Below are positions 1 through 12,873 of a stretch of DNA of 64,000 nt, piece after piece. The position numbers and the translations under genes were made by a program. Below the pieces are notes generated by a model. The model saw only the letters and a list, made by a program, of their open reading frames with translations. It was not told the origin of the DNA and ran no database searches. The DNA is from Primula veris (taxonomy: Eukaryota; Streptophyta; Magnoliopsida; Ericales; Primulaceae): assembly GCA_963682055.1 (NCBI GenBank), contig OY821749.1, forward strand, positions 24,559,631 through 24,623,630, in the 5' to 3' direction. Positions within the stretch are counted from its first letter, which is position 1, and the number at the start of each line of letters is the position of its first letter.

Positions 1-329
1 TTAATTAGTTTCAACAATTCTCCAGTGAGTGTTACAAGTTACAACTATAGTATTTATATACAAAATATTACTTATTGTATATTGCTTTTAATGCTTGACT
101 TGTGAAAGAAATATGAAACCGAAATAAACGTATGAATCACTTCATTCTTGAGTTACAACTGCACAGAATAATCCTTTTCTCCACCCTTGATATATTTTCC
201 TACGAATATACCATTGGTCCTGCTGTGAAGTGAACATATCAATTAGTTAGTGTTACAACTGCACAAGATAATATTCCATTTATATACTACTATAGACTAT
301 AGACTATAGTAAGTAGCTAGCAACTCTAG

Positions 330-341
330 TATATATATATA
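330..341 (+). promoter_or_regulatory. TATA-rich core promoter of the RING-H2 gene
   Basis: An alternating TA tract lies about 92 bp upstream of the ATG at 433, a normal place for a plant TATA box with a short leader. The rest of 1-432 is AT-rich. It holds one small duplicated phrase (GTTACAACTGCACA near 152 and 251) and nothing else I can name. Confidence 0.5.
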
Positions 342-432
342 CCACAAAGAGCCTCCATTTTGCCCTCAATTCTTAAATCCCCAGTCTCCCAAACTCTAAA
401 TAACATTTCTCTATTCATCTCCACACCAAAAA

Positions 433-930
433 ATGGGCTTACACAACCAAGCAAGCGACTTCTCATCGGACTCAATCCTAATCCTAGCAGTCATAACCGT
501 CGCAAACTTCGTAAACCATCTCCGGTCCCTCACCTTCTCAATCCTACGGTTCACTAACCTCTTTCAATTCAATAGCGAAGAAGTCCATACAGACATTCTT
601 GAAGCCATAGGAACCGGTCTATCAAGTTTAGTGGTTCTTGCTGAACAACTCAACTTTAACAAGACTTGTTCTTACGGGCACGATGGCAGTGAACCGGGTT
701 CCAAGTGCGTGGTCTGTTTGTCCAGCTTGAAGGAAAATGAGAAGGTACGGAAGTTGGGTTGTCGACACGTGTTTCACAAGGAGTGTTTAGACGGGTGGCT
801 TCATGAGCTCAACTTTAGCTGCCCGCTATGTAGGTCGCCGGTGATCGTTGAACGCCACATAGAAGGCCAAGTTGACTGTAGACCGCGACGTGTGGGGAGG
901 GATTTATTCAAGTTTTTCTCCCTATGGTGA
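433..930 (+). CDS. RING-H2 zinc finger protein, probable membrane-anchored E3 ubiquitin ligase (RHA2/BRH1-like)
   Basis: Intronless 165-codon gene. The RING-H2 finger is complete: C92-x2-C95-x14-C110-x-H112-x2-H115-x2-C118-x11-C130-x2-C133, the C3H2C3 pattern that binds two zinc ions and recruits an E2 enzyme. Residues 14-29 (ILILAVITVANFVNHL) form one hydrophobic N-terminal segment, probably a membrane anchor or signal anchor. The small size, single N-terminal hydrophobic stretch and C-terminal RING followed by a short basic tail match the RHA2/BRH1/XERICO-type small RING proteins, which act in hormone and stress signalling. That role is inference; the substrate cannot be read from sequence. 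The ATG at 433 is the first in its frame after the TATA tract. An overlapping ORF from 360 is a shadow. Confidence 0.88.
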   Translation: MGLHNQASDFSSDSILILAVITVANFVNHLRSLTFSILRFTNLFQFNSEEVHTDILEAIGTGLSSLVVLAEQLNFNKTCSYGHDGSEPGSKCVVCLSSLKENEKVRKLGCRHVFHKECLDGWLHELNFSCPLCRSPVIVERHIEGQVDCRPRRVGRDLFKFFSLW

Positions 931-3830
931 TGAGTCAGGAATGGTTTTGTAAAGAGTATTTTCATACAAAATTGGCTTAACTTTTTTACCCCGAGAGATT
1001 TTTTGCAAAAATATCCAAGTAAAAAGAAGAAAGGGAGAACTGAGCTTGAAAGCTGCAACCAGAAGATCTAAATTCTCTTGGGTGAAAAAAGACTATGCTA
1101 ATAAGCTATCAGAAAGAATGAATTTGTTTTTGAGTTTTTGTGTCAAAAGAGTTGTTATATATGTAATCTAACCTTTTGACTTCTTTTATTTGTTCCTTCT
1201 TTTTTCTTTTTCTTTGTTATAAACTTTTTTAGGGCTCTTGAAAGGGTTCTTTCAGAACGACTGTAAAAAATTTCCTTGAGTTTTACTCGGTAAATAATAT
1301 GTACAGTTGTTTCTCTATGCTTGTTTGTTACCAGTATACATGATAACTTTCCTGTCTCCTTTTATGGGTTTGTAGATCTAGCTTGGCAGTACCTTTTCTA
1401 AACTATATTTTGGTACAATTTTTTTTATTTTTTTTTTTCCGTTCTGCAGTTCTATCGTAAAAAAAAAAAAAAAACTAAGCCCTTTGTTTCTTACCATTTA
1501 GGCTAAATGGTATATTCTTTAGCAACCCTCATTTCCTAATTATTTCCCAGATTATTGGTTCTAGATAAGAATTAACTAGTTATTTCTTAATTAAGAATAT
1601 TCATATTAATTTTGTTAACTTTTTGTTATTAACTAGTGACACATCAACATTTAAAAAACTATTAAATGACGCATATGCATATTAAGTTAAACACCCATAT
1701 TAGTTTTAACTTTAACAATGTTATTTATTTTAATTAAAAATTAAATATTCAAAATACAGTAGTTATCTGTTTTTTCCAGCAACATACATTACCGCTAAAT
1801 TTCAGAAAACATAGAATTTTAGAAATAGGGAAATAAGTTATTTATTTTCAACATCTCTTTATAAATAAAGGGTTGGGTAACAAATCATGGGTTGAATGAT
1901 TCTGTGAATATTGCTACACTGGTTTAAAGAGATCACTGATGTATAGTTAGTATTTGTATTTCTTTCAATATTTTGTTGTTTTTTGTAATTGATATGTTAT
2001 CAAACGATTTGGTGATATATTTTCAGATTGAAATTGAAAGTGGATTTATTTTATTGTATGTCTATCTATGTTATGCACGCCAACTATTTGATGAAACAAT
2101 TCATAAAAAATAGCTTCTTATCTATAAGCTTTTAATTAATTATATGAGAAAGTCTTTGTTGTTTTTATTGCTTGTTTCGTCGGTTCGACAATGAAATTTT
2201 TTAAGAATAGTTTTTTAAGACAATATTTAGCCAATGACCCAATAGAGTATATTCATGCTTCAAATTAATAGAGATGTTTATGGAGAATAAGAGAAAATAA
2301 AGTAGAAGGAAATATGCAGGAAAAAATAAATAGAATGGTAGAGTAGTATAGAGATAGAAAAAATATGCGTGATCAGTTAATTAGATGGTGGGTCAGTTTT
2401 TTTTGTCATGTCATCAAGTAATAACAATTAAAAAGATTATTATCTTTAACAATGTTTTTAATATTTATAAAGTTAACACACACTTTAACACATCTAATGA
2501 AGAGACAAAATTGTATTGTTAGGTAACATTTTTAATTAACATGCGTTTTAAAACATCTATTGTAAAGTCCGAATTTTGATTAAAATAGGATAAGGAAAGT
2601 TGGTTGGGCAGTAAAAGCGCCTCAAGACAAACAACCAAACAATTACGTGTTTGTTTTGCTTTTCATTCACGATTGCAAACCAACTATTCTGTAACGATTT
2701 GTCTTTTCTTTACCCGTCTCTCATGACGTTAAATAACAAATTAATTTAAAATCAAAACCAACATGGGATGAGTAGGAAAAAAAATTAGAGCAAGTTCATA
2801 AAAATATTAACAAGTGGAGCAAATGTAACTGAAGACTTGTTTGGTTTCAGTATTTGAGGTCAAGGAAGAAATATATGTTGCATATGCATGGTCAGATTCT
2901 ATTATGAATGTGCAGTGACGGAACCAGAATTGCAAAATAGGAACTGATTTTCTATATAAAAAAATTATACCTTATATGAAGTTATTTGACGGAATGAAAT
3001 GGCTGAAATACTAAAATTTAAAGGAGACAAGGGTCTTGATTATATTTTGCGTCGCCAAAAAGGATTATTTGTGAGATCACCGTATTTTTATCCAATATAG
3101 ACCTCTGGATAATGGAAGGATTAACTGAAATTACTAGTTTAGTTTTCGTTAGAATAAAGCTTAGTTCTGAGTTCTAACACCTTACAAGCCAATGTCTTAA
3201 CTAGTTTAGCCCGAACTATTTCCCAATCTTCCCCCAAAAAAACAATCCGTTTATACAGAAGACGTCCCACGGAGAGCCCGTCTACACTAAAGGGTTAGAA
3301 TCCCCGTCTCTTAAAAAAGACCGAGATCATATCTATATAATGAACGAAAAATCACACAGTACACTTGATCTCCCACACAAAGCCCATGCGGTAACGAATT
3401 TGAATGTCCGTACTTGAAAGAACTGAAGATAAATAAATAAAGGGTAAGCAACTTTCCACTTCAACGCTGTAATTTTTATATTTATTTTGAAATGAATTAG
3501 GCAATTGGCTAATAAAATTAATAAGTAAAAAAAAAACTCTAAGAGATAAAGAAAAGAAACTCAGCAGACCTAGAGGTGCCGGGAGAGAGAAAAAATAAAA
3601 GCAAAAAGTTACATAGCCATTTAAGTATTAATGTTAAACCGGAATAGATTTACAAGAGAAGTGGAGCCTGGCCAACGGTGGAAGTAGTATAGTGAAACCG
3701 TAACTCAATTTGAAGAGTGCTGAGCTTCCCTTTATATGAATCAGAAACAATCACACCATTCTGTGTTATTATATATGGAAAGACATTGCTGCTCACTGGA
3801 ATTGGCAGAAAGGTAGGTACCAGTCATTGA
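931..3830. other. Intergenic, no gene seen
   Basis: AT-rich sequence between the RING gene and the convergent 3' end of the release factor gene. It has A and T homopolymer runs near 1420-1475. No open frame with recognisable motifs, no tRNA-like cloverleaf and no paired LTRs were seen. The last 200-250 bp (about 3600-3830) should hold the 3' UTR of the release factor gene on the minus strand. Confidence 0.6.
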
Positions 3831-6800
3831 TCAGAATTCAGAACTAAAAGAGGCAATTGCATCCATTTCTTGCTGCAAAAGAAGGGCGTCGATAAAGACA
3901 TCCACATTCTCTCCCTGCATCACATCACTTATCGAGTGATGTGTGATTCCAATACGATGATCTGTCACGCGCCCTTGAGGAAAGTTGTATGTCCGTATGC
4001 GCTCTGACCGATCCCCGCTACCAATCTATAAAAAAGGGTTTTTTAGAAATTTGCAAGACCTCTGTAGATTATTTTATAGAGAAAGAGCAGTTTGCCCAGA
4101 AACAGAACATGTATTTATAATATACCTGCTCCATACGAAGCTTTGATCGACTTGTCCGGGCTCTTGATCTTTCAATGTCATATAGCCTCGCACAAAGTAC
4201 CTTCAGTGCTTTTGCCTTGTTCTGAAATATATATCGAGTTAAATGGCAAGGAAGTGAAAATTAAGTACTTAGAAGAAGAGAAAAAAATAATGTAATGTGA
4301 TTAAGGGCAAGCAAGATACCAGCTACAGAGACCAATAACTATGAGGAAATTTATCATTTAAAACTATTAACAGTTTAAACATAATGAGCCAAGTTGAGGC
4401 CGGGTGTAACATTTCAGAAATTGACAGTTTAAACCTAATGAGCTAAGTGTGATGTGGTTAACAATCACAGGGATTAAGAAACAGATTAACTTAGGCAGTT
4501 AAGCCTCACCATGTCGCATGTCTGCTTGTGCTTTGTAAACCGTAAAGTAGTATAGGATTAAGAATTCACTTAAAAGAGCAGTTTATCCCGCTCTGCAGTA
4601 ACATTAACAATGAAAGACCAAATATATCCACTTAGCACACTCATAGGTGATAACTTATAGTCAAGAATGACGACTAACACCAACCAACCAGAACATATTT
4701 AGCATTTGCAATCATGTAGTCCTTTTATCAGAAGGTTGCAAACTTGCAATCATGCATCCAATAGATGAATGGAAATTGAACGATGACGAAAGAATTTAAG
4801 GCTGACCTAGATATAGAGTCTGAAAGTGTTTTATTATTATTAAAAAATTAAGATACTGCAAGAAACAAAATTAGCTAATTGACTCCCATAACACTTAATT
4901 CACAATAAAATCAAAACATCATATTCTTTTAGTTGGGATTTTGTCTCTGTTTCTGATTCGTTTTTGTATTGCTAAATGGTGGGCGAGATTACGAAATCAG
5001 ACTTAACCGTCTAGTCATCAGAAACAGCCTCAGTGTATTCTTTTTTCTGATTTAAAAATTGGATTCTGAAAAAAATTCTAATTATCAAAATCTAAAACAC
5101 TGCAAGAAACTAAATCCCTAATTAACCCCATAACAATTTATTCACAATTAACCTAGAAACACCATTTTCTTATACACCTAGTTTAGATAGTTTTCTCCAT
5201 TTTCTGAGTTTAGTTTGTGTATTGTTAAACGGTGGGTGAGAATACAAAATTTTGACGGTGTTTCGCAACTTCAACAGTTTCCATATCTTTGACACACTCT
5301 TAATAAGAACAAAACAGGACAATAGTCTTAAGAGTAACTAGGAAACTACTTTTCACAATAGTTTTAAATTTAACCATGTGTTGGGATCGCTCATCTTGTA
5401 TTGACACGGTAATCCCTGACGGAATATGAGTAATCCGAACAGCACTATTGGTTGTGTTTGCATGCTGACCACCTGAACCACCTGAACGATAAGTGTCGAT
5501 TCTCAAATCTTCATTCTTTAACTGAACATCTACCTGTAATATTAGCATACAGATAAGCGAGCTGTTTACAATTCTATACAGCTCATTTCATTTCATGAGA
5601 AAACTAACATTTCTTATTAAAGCTTGAGTTTGAGGTGGACCTATGAATGCCTATCAAGTTACACATAGTCACCATTTATAAAATCTTAATATTTATCGTT
5701 GGCTCCACTCCGTGACAGCAAACAATTTATCCCATAGAAGAAATGGTTCTTTAATAGAATTCATAAACTTTAACATTTGATTTGTTACATTTAACAAAAT
5801 AGGAGTTATAAGAGGCAAAAAAGGGGGCAGCAAAGGACAAGTTTGATGATGTTGGCACCTCGTCAGCCTGGGGGAGAATAGCAACAGAAACAGCACTTGT
5901 GTGAACACGTCCAGATTTCTCTGTCACAGGAACACGCTGTAGAAGGGAAACATGTTTGATAACATAACAGAAGATGGCAAAACTGAGGATCGTTTATAAG
6001 AAGGGGAAAAAAATAGAACCTGTACTCGGTGAATCCCACTCTCAAATTTCAGCTTCCCATACACAACAGCACCTGAGATCGCCGCACTAGCTTCCTGACA
6101 TAGAAAATTAAAAATTAAAAAGCTTCAATAACTAACAAAAATTTACTTAGAAGGTTATAGGGTCAACGGATGTGCTCTGTCTCTATGTGTACATGCGAGT
6201 GTGTGTGTTTGTTGAGGATCATACTTAACCATTTACTTAAAAGTACTAAAAATTGTAGCTCCAAGTAAAGCTCCTTAAAATGAATGACACTCAGTAACTT
6301 ACCAAGTAAAGAATGGTAGAACAGTATAAATAAAGGATAAACTACACACCTTATATCCTTTAAGATCAGATTCTGTAATTTCTACCACATCAAATTTCCA
6401 ACCCTTCTTCAGTGAGTACCTCTCATACCTGTTGCAATTAAAGTACCTTCAGCCTAGAGTGACAAATTGACATTCTATAAGTTAAGAGTGTTTCAAAGAA
6501 GAAGAGATAGGTAGTCACATTTTGAATATGTCCATCGCAAACAAAGAAGCTTCTTCCCCTCCGGTTCCTATAAAGAAGCACAATAAACCATTAGTCACAC
6601 ACTCACGCTTACATAGACACCTTTAAAGGATAAGGATGCTAAGGTGGACATGAGTGTTTGACTAAATTGTTGTGTCATAGGTTCAAAAACACTAGTGCGT
6701 AGACTGTGCAACTCGAGATCTAAAATAATATCCTCGAAAAACAAACAAAATTTAATATTGATGGGAAATCCTGACGTTGCATGCAACTCGCTTTTTTTTT

Positions 6801-9800
6801 AAAAGCCACACGCAACCCACATTCTTACTAGACATATTCTCTTAATATCGATGTCGAGATTTTTCACCTGATGTGTATGTGTAACATTGTCTCAAAAATC
6901 AAACACCAGTCTCAATCGATCTCATATGCTAAAACATAACCAAGATTCATTCTTACCTGCTCTTACTTCTAAAATGCAGTCCCGCTCATCAGCATCATCC
7001 TTGGGAAGCAACGACTTTAAAAGCTCGTTTTGCAGACTTTTCTCTTCTTCCATGGCCTTAAACAATTCCTCATCTGCCATGTTCAGCAATTCTCGATCTT
7101 CTGTAGATTCCGCTATTACAGACTTCAATCCAACAATTTCCTAATAAAAAATCAAACAAAACCCTTTTTTAATTTACCAAGTCACACAGAAAGCATCATC
7201 AGTCCTCACAGTTGGAATTCTCCGAAACCATACTAACTTTAGTGTAACACACCCAATTTTTGTAATATTTGCAACAGTACAACATGTTCTCAGACGACCA
7301 AGGTAAACATTTCTAAAGGAACTTTTGATATTAAAGTCTATATGTTTGCTGGATTTCTATTGTTCTAGGGTTTTAGAAACTGATATTTTCTAGGTAGTAT
7401 ATGAGACAATGTGGAGTCAAATTATTGTTATAAGCGATAACATCAAACTTCCAACGTAGGTAGTACAAGCAAATGTTTATATGTCGGTCCTTTCTGAGTA
7501 TATCATGCGAAACAAACCTTTCAGAGTTGAAAGCTTTTCTAAAGTCTCTAGACCCGTAAAAACACGAATTTCTTAAAAAGTAAAAGTAAACTTTGTGAAC
7601 ACGATATACCTTCTGCTTAGCCCTTAATTCGTTTATAAGCTCCATTGAACCCCTGAGTTTCTGGAGCTCCTTGTTTGTTCTTGAATACTCTGCAGGTGAC
7701 ACTTCTGGCTATCTTCACACAACCACACAAAATATCAAAAAGTAGAGCTAGCATCCAAATTTCATATAAAGAAAATCAGTGTAACAATACGTATAAAGCA
7801 GTAATTAACTAATTATGAAGTACACTTAAGAGAAATATTTGCTCCCAAAGTTCGTAGTTTTAATTTTTTGCAAGCAACTGGAAAATAGAACTATAACATA
7901 CAGAAGGCAGAAGAGAGGACAGGTTTCAAATGGGTTCAGCAAAGGCAACAAAAAGTTATTCTTATTTGCACTAATGTGCGGCAATTATCACCTGATTTAT
8001 AAGACCCGAAAGATAAGCGCTCCTGTGCTCAATAGCTGACAGTCTTTTCTCCATGATCATGATTAGATCAGAAGATAGTTGAGGTTGAGATTCTGACATT
8101 TTAAAAAAGTTTCTCAATCAAAATGAAACTAAAGGTTGCAAATACTAAAGAAAGATAATAAAAAATAAACAAAGAGTCATAAATTTTCATCAACAACAGC
8201 AGAAAATGAACTTAGTAACCTATTCGGAAAACTAGCATTCGTAACCGAGTTAAATTTGTTTGGCTTCAAGTCCTTTTTTTTTTCACTTTTTGTTCTTTTA
8301 TAGAATCCTATGTAATCAACATTCAGCACCTTAATCAATACACCTAAACACAATTTAATAATTTGCTCAACAATTAGTAACTTGGCGTTAAAGTTATCAT
8401 TGTATGCGTTTTAGTTATAAAAGACATAGATTAGATTTCAAAACATTATTATGCTTTCGATTATTCTATACTTCTAACTCCTCATGCATTTATTCTTCTA
8501 CCGATTCCTGAGAAACAAACTGGAATTTAATTGTAGAATTCTTAAATATTCTTCATTTTGAGAGTAGCAATTGGGCAGTTAAAACTTGTATCAAACGCCT
8601 AATGAGGCACTTAATCATTAGCAAAGATTGGAGACTGGAATAGTGGTGGTTCAAGTGTTATAACTGACATATCGATTTATAATTATAAGTCTAGCAACCT
8701 ACTCCCTGTGTAGTATTATTTTGCCTACACATTCCATAACTTTTCCCTAATTTCCTAAAATACCCAGGTGTCTCTCAACATTTTGCCCTTTCAAACCGCA
8801 ATACCGCATTCCACAATGTTGCCATATGTTAGGAAAATATGTGTGGAATGCATCTTATACAACTTCTCAATTTATGTAATCTGTACTTGTGTATAAATTC
8901 AAGGTTTCGGAAGTCGCAAGGCAGACTCAAGGCGGAAGGTGGGGCCTGGGGGACGGTGAGAAACCGATATTTAAACATTTAATTGGGGTTCTGCGATTCT
9001 CCTTTAACAGGCATGTTGTATTTTAGATGTAACTAACAAGCTAGTTAAATCATTTGTACACAATTAATTTATCGGTATCTTCAAAAAGAGTCATGATAGC
9101 TATAAGTCGAACATAAACAAGCATGTAGTATATGTTTCCATCCACAACAATGAAGCTCAAATTTTAATTAAAGATCAAGATGTTGCTTTTTGGACTAGGC
9201 ATTTATGAGTTTTTTTACTTTAAAAAAACATTTATTTTAATCGGGTTGACACCTCTGACCATTGCTTAACCCATATCAAAACGCATTTATTTATTCGGCA
9301 GCAGGCCATAACCTAGTGCCTAGGAGGATCAAGGCGGGGATTTGTGAAACAGTGTGTAGGACGCATTTGGTGTACACATCACCTATGTATTTAGGCTCAT
9401 ATGCCGACATTACTAATGAAGTTAAGCTCAAGACTTGCCGGTATCAACCTTCTTTAAGCAAAAAAAAAATGATCTTTTCAAGTTAAGATTCGGTTTAGAC
9501 TTTGGAGTTAACTCTTAGCATAAAAAATGACTTATTGAGATTAATTGACTTCACTCATCTCAAAAATTTTAAGCCAGAAAGCTTTAAAAAGAAAAGCTTT
9601 TAAGCTGGTAAAAACATAGCCATTACATAATGAACATCATATCCTTAAAATTCTTACAAAATCGAGCTTAAAAGCTACAACAACAAAAATCCCTAATAGT
9701 AATAAAAGAAAGCAGGGTAAACTCTATTAGCCTAAAGAAATTCAATCGTCTTTCGGGAAAAAAACTAAAAAAAAATGAGCAGCTAATAAACAGCCAACAG

Positions 9801-10114
9801 GGGACTAGTACAAGGAAATTAGCAGGTCAATAAACACAGAAACAATATAATGGAGTTAAAAAAGAAATAACCCAGTAGAGATAAATGAACATTGATTATA
9901 AACATAAAAAGAAACTTGGGAAGAGTTGGCTAGAAATAATCAAAAACTGAATATTTGATAAATAAATAAAAACATTTAAGGAAAAAAGGGAAAAAAATTA
10001 ACCAGTGGCGTATAAGCAGAGATTTGAGAAGAGGGTTTTTGTTGAAGAACGGGAAATAAATAATTGCTTGTAATGGTGAGTGAGGGTTCTCCATGAAATT
10101 CCTCTAAATCTCAT
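3831..10114 (-). CDS. Peptide chain release factor 1, mitochondrial (11 exons, 408 aa)
   Basis: Class I release factor that reads UAA/UAG stops and hydrolyses peptidyl-tRNA in the organelle. Exons in transcript order: 10114-10003, 8092-7992, 7708-7610, 7140-6957, 6567-6519, 6428-6350, 6094-6020, 5936-5859, 5533-5375, 4221-4126, 4025-3831. All have AG/GT borders and consistent phases, giving 408 codons plus TGA. The GGQ catalytic motif sits in exon 9 (residues [19 protein letters not shown]). The stop-codon-reading PxT motif of RF1 (PVT) opens exon 8. GTGGEEA and the C-terminal DHRIGITHH are further RF1 signatures. Exon 1 (37 codons) is separated by a 1.9-kb intron and encodes an Arg/Ser/hydroxyl-rich, acid-free leader, typical of mitochondrial targeting; I therefore call this the mitochondrial protein, not the plastid one (APG3). 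The exon 2 acceptor lies inside an in-frame-looking ATGTCAG, so a naive prediction would start there and lose the transit peptide. Confidence 0.93.
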
Positions 10115-10120
10115 TATTTA

Positions 10121-10164
<44 letters not shown>
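10115..10164. repeat. (TTTA)n/(TA)n microsatellite directly upstream of the release factor ATG
   Basis: About four TTTA units run into roughly 17 TA units, starting one base beyond the ATG of the mitochondrial release factor gene (which reads leftward). The tract lies in its 5' leader or core promoter and may supply its TATA function. It is likely to vary in length between individuals. Confidence 0.85.
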
Positions 10165-10169
<5 letters not shown>

Positions 10170-10579
10170 TATGTATGTATAGAAAGTAGAAACACAGAGT
10201 GAGCTGCTCTGCTTATTTTCGCCACCGCTCTCTCCACGTCTTAAAAATAAAAATAAAAATTGTTAATATTTACTTTTTGTTTTATTTATAATAATTAATA
10301 TTCCTTGATTTTTTTCTAGTACGTAAAAATGTATCCACTTTATAATGTGTTTATATTTATAAGGTTATGAATAAATATTTGTACACGACTAATACAATAT
10401 TGCATGCATTTTTTATAAACCGTTTATAAGAAAAATGAGGACAAAAGTATAAACTTGATTTATTGTGTCCGTTTTGCAAGATACAGAGTAAAAACAAGAT
10501 ATGATCAATTAAAATTATTGGAAAAACAATTAAAAATGGCTCTTCATAATTTTAGTTGTTAATGCTAAAAAAACACTAT

Positions 10580-11200
10580 AACTAGGGTTTTAAATGGGTT
10601 GAACTTACGGATATCGGCTCTATTCATTTTCCTTTGTTAACTCGTAATGTTTATTCATGTTCGGTTCATGTTTCTTTTATAACGAACGAACATGAACCGG
10701 TCGCTTTATGAACGAGCCACGATTTGTTAACAAACGGATCGTTAACAACGAGTCTTAATTATTGAATTAAGACTTCGTTAAAAAGTCAACTCTCAATATT
10801 AATATCCATACATTAGGCTAAAACATGTTAAATTTCGTTACTTTTAGAATTTTCTAGTATCCAAATGATGGTATTTATTTCTAAATACGGTTCCTATACG
10901 TAATTTTATTACGTAATGTGTGTTTTCAAGATTTTCCAGTCTTTTAATTTATTACATCATTCTTTATCTATTAATGAATATGTGAGTCTACTTTTCTAAT
11001 TAATCTGACTTTTATTTTAAATTCTTAACGAACCGAGCTCTTAAGTAACGAAGTATGGTATCGTGTTTATGTTCATTTCATTTACTTAACAAACGTTAAA
11101 TTTATGTTCTTGTTTGGTCTGTTTAATTAACGAAAGAACACAAACCGAGCTGTTAAGAAACCGAACACGATACGTTCATGGGTGGTTTGTTTACGACCTT
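10580..11200. repeat. GAAC/GTTC-rich dispersed repeat, probable DNA-transposon relic
   Basis: The stretch is full of short direct and inverted copies of AACGAAC, GAACATGAAC and TTCATGTTCG, for example around 10650-10700 and 11040-11190. Such arrays are common in non-autonomous DNA elements of eudicots. I could not define clean termini or a target duplication, so class and borders are uncertain. The Tat retrotransposon inserted just to the right, at 11248. Confidence 0.35.
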
Positions 11201-11248
11201 AATCAAAATATTGAATTTGAGATTATATGGTTGTATGTGTAGTAGTTG

Positions 11249-11817
11249 TGATAGAACATAAAAATCAGACCCGAATATTTTATTCGGGTCATAATCAACC
11301 CCCTTTATAAATAGGTATCCAACGCTTAAATGGGTCATCTCATACTTTTTATAAGGAATTGAGATGCTACTACCCAAAGCCCAAGCCCAATCAAAGGGGG
11401 ACCCTCGTCTGAAAACTCCATGGGATGAAGACATTTGTCAATATCCTAGAAGGCGCAGTTGCCTATAAATAGCCAACTACCCCTCCTAGAAAAGGACCAG
11501 AAAATCTATCCAAAAAATATAGAGAGAAGTTAAGAAAAGAGAGAAACTAACCAAAGCATATCACTTCGAGAAATAAACCGAGACAAGACAGCCGAGCACC
11601 GAATAAAAGAGGAGAAAGATCAAGACGAGAGATTAAATAGTCATATCGAGCATAGTTGTAAAACCGAAATACTAATCCGAGCAAATGTAATAGTCCGAAC
11701 AAGGACAATAATCCGAGCAATAATAAAGATCAGGAAGTTTCCTTTATTCACGGTTGATTTACCATTATATCATTGTTGAAAAGCCTAACGCGACCGACCA
11801 AAGTTATGGCTTTATCA
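11249..11817 (+). repeat. 5' LTR of the Tat element
   Basis: 569 bp, TG...CA ends (TGATAG/TTATCA). It differs from the 3' LTR at two positions: A versus C near 11418 and C versus T near 11799. A TATA box lies at 11464-11471. The 93-codon minus-strand open frame over this LTR is not a gene; the frame recurs in the 3' LTR only because the LTRs are copies. Confidence 0.97.
11464..11471 (+). promoter_or_regulatory. LTR TATA box (TATAAATA)
   Basis: TATAAATA lies mid-LTR, with transcription expected about 30 bp downstream near 11495, which would define U3/R. An identical copy is in the 3' LTR near 28140. Confidence 0.7.
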
Positions 11818-11819
11818 AA

Positions 11820-11837
11820 TGGCGCCGTCTCCGGGAA
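11820..11837 (+). other. Primer-binding site, probably tRNA-Asp
   Basis: TGGCGCCGTCTCCGGGAA begins 2 nt after the 5' LTR. It matches the complement of the plant tRNA-Asp 3' end (CCA, then acceptor and T stem) with a few mismatches; TGGCGCC is the usual primer-site start in Tat elements. The identity of the tRNA is from memory of the family, not from a search. Confidence 0.75.
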
Positions 11838-11896
11838 TCATCTAGTTCCCAACTAGTTTAGAATTCGAATACCAATACTCTGCCAGACGAGCGACA

Positions 11897-12856
11897 ATGG
11901 TTACCAATGCAGAGGAAACCCATCCCGAGATAGTAGAGACCAATAACCAAAACACGCAAATTAGCCAACAAGACCTCGACGATCTACTCGCTATCCGCGA
12001 CAGATATGAAGCTATCCAATCCGGAAACCAACCAACAACCTCCTACGTCAACCAAGAACAACCGGTCGAACCACCCCGACATTTCATCGAAGGGATTGTC
12101 GACGAACACCTTTCGTCCTCGGGGGACGAACAAGACGTGCCCGTATTAAGGCGTGCACGAAGACGCTTAACCGGGTCCCAAGCAGGGCCGAGCTCAAGAG
12201 TCCCATTGCCTACGGCCTCGGTCAACTCCGGTGCTCGTTTACAAACGGACGAGGCCCGTCAGTTTGGTATGCCCGAGGATCATGTACTCGGACAGTCGCC
12301 CCGACTGCCGTCTAATTCTCCGAGGATGATTACACCACCCACAGTGGAGGTACAACATGTCGTTCCATTAGCCGATGAAAGGAACTACACCCAGCTACAA
12401 GCTCAGCTGGCGGCATGCATGACGGCCATGACAGCGGCCGGCATCGTATTGCCAGTTATCCAACCCGACAAAGACCCACGCCATGAAGTGGAAGACTCTG
12501 CCTACAGGGCCGCCCTGGAGGCAGCGGGTCGGCGACCCGATACAAGAGTCCCCCACCAAGGGGGCAATGTCCCAATAACTATCGTCCGTCCGAACACTCA
12601 TATGGAACGTGTCCACACAAACACGAAGGACGATAGATATCCCGAATACAGGATCGGGGAGGGATATGGCCCACCACCACATCAGGGAGGATACCCTCCC
12701 CCCTACCAAGTCACGGATGACGCGTTCCAACAGGCTTGGAACGTATGCCAAGAAACCCCGTGTGCTGAACAGATCACGCGGTACCGCAATCCTATGGGAT
12801 TCGTCATCCCGAATTCAGGCTCTATGACGGGAAGAGTTGCCCTATCGACCATCTGA
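11897..12856 (+). CDS. gag: gag N-terminal part (frameshifted at its end)
   Basis: Opens at ATG 11897, 80 bp after the LTR. The 319-residue frame is polar and Pro-rich, with an acidic start and a middle rich in His, Pro, Gly and Tyr, as is usual upstream of Tat capsid domains. After about residue 305 the protein stops making sense. The true continuation (a stretch reading Y-D-G-K-S-C-P-I-D-H-L at about 12822-12854) lies in another frame and leads straight into the capsid domain. So an indel sits at roughly 12780-12820, and the last dozen residues of this ORF are out of frame. Confidence 0.8.
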   Translation: MVTNAEETHPEIVETNNQNTQISQQDLDDLLAIRDRYEAIQSGNQPTTSYVNQEQPVEPPRHFIEGIVDEHLSSSGDEQDVPVLRRARRRLTGSQAGPSSRVPLPTASVNSGARLQTDEARQFGMPEDHVLGQSPRLPSNSPRMITPPTVEVQHVVPLADERNYTQLQAQLAACMTAMTAAGIVLPVIQPDKDPRHEVEDSAYRAALEAAGRRPDTRVPHQGGNVPITIVRPNTHMERVHTNTKDDRYPEYRIGEGYGPPPHQGGYPPPYQVTDDAFQQAWNVCQETPCAEQITRYRNPMGFVIPNSGSMTGRVALSTI

Positions 12857-12873
12857 GGCACTACAAGACGAAG

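Noticed and set aside
9262..9486. 74-codon frame between the RF1 gene exons
   Set aside because: Lies in intron 1 of the release factor gene, with no motif and no repeat partner in the window.
3831..10114. Plastid release factor APG3 as identity of the release factor gene
   Set aside because: The leader in exon 1 is of mitochondrial type and the body matches the mitochondrial branch by memory; a phylogeny would settle it.
11153..11434. 93-codon minus-strand open frame over the 5' LTR, repeated at 27913-28110
   Set aside because: It lies across LTR promoter sequence and is duplicated only because the LTRs are copies; no motifs, and the frame leaves the LTR into flanking DNA.
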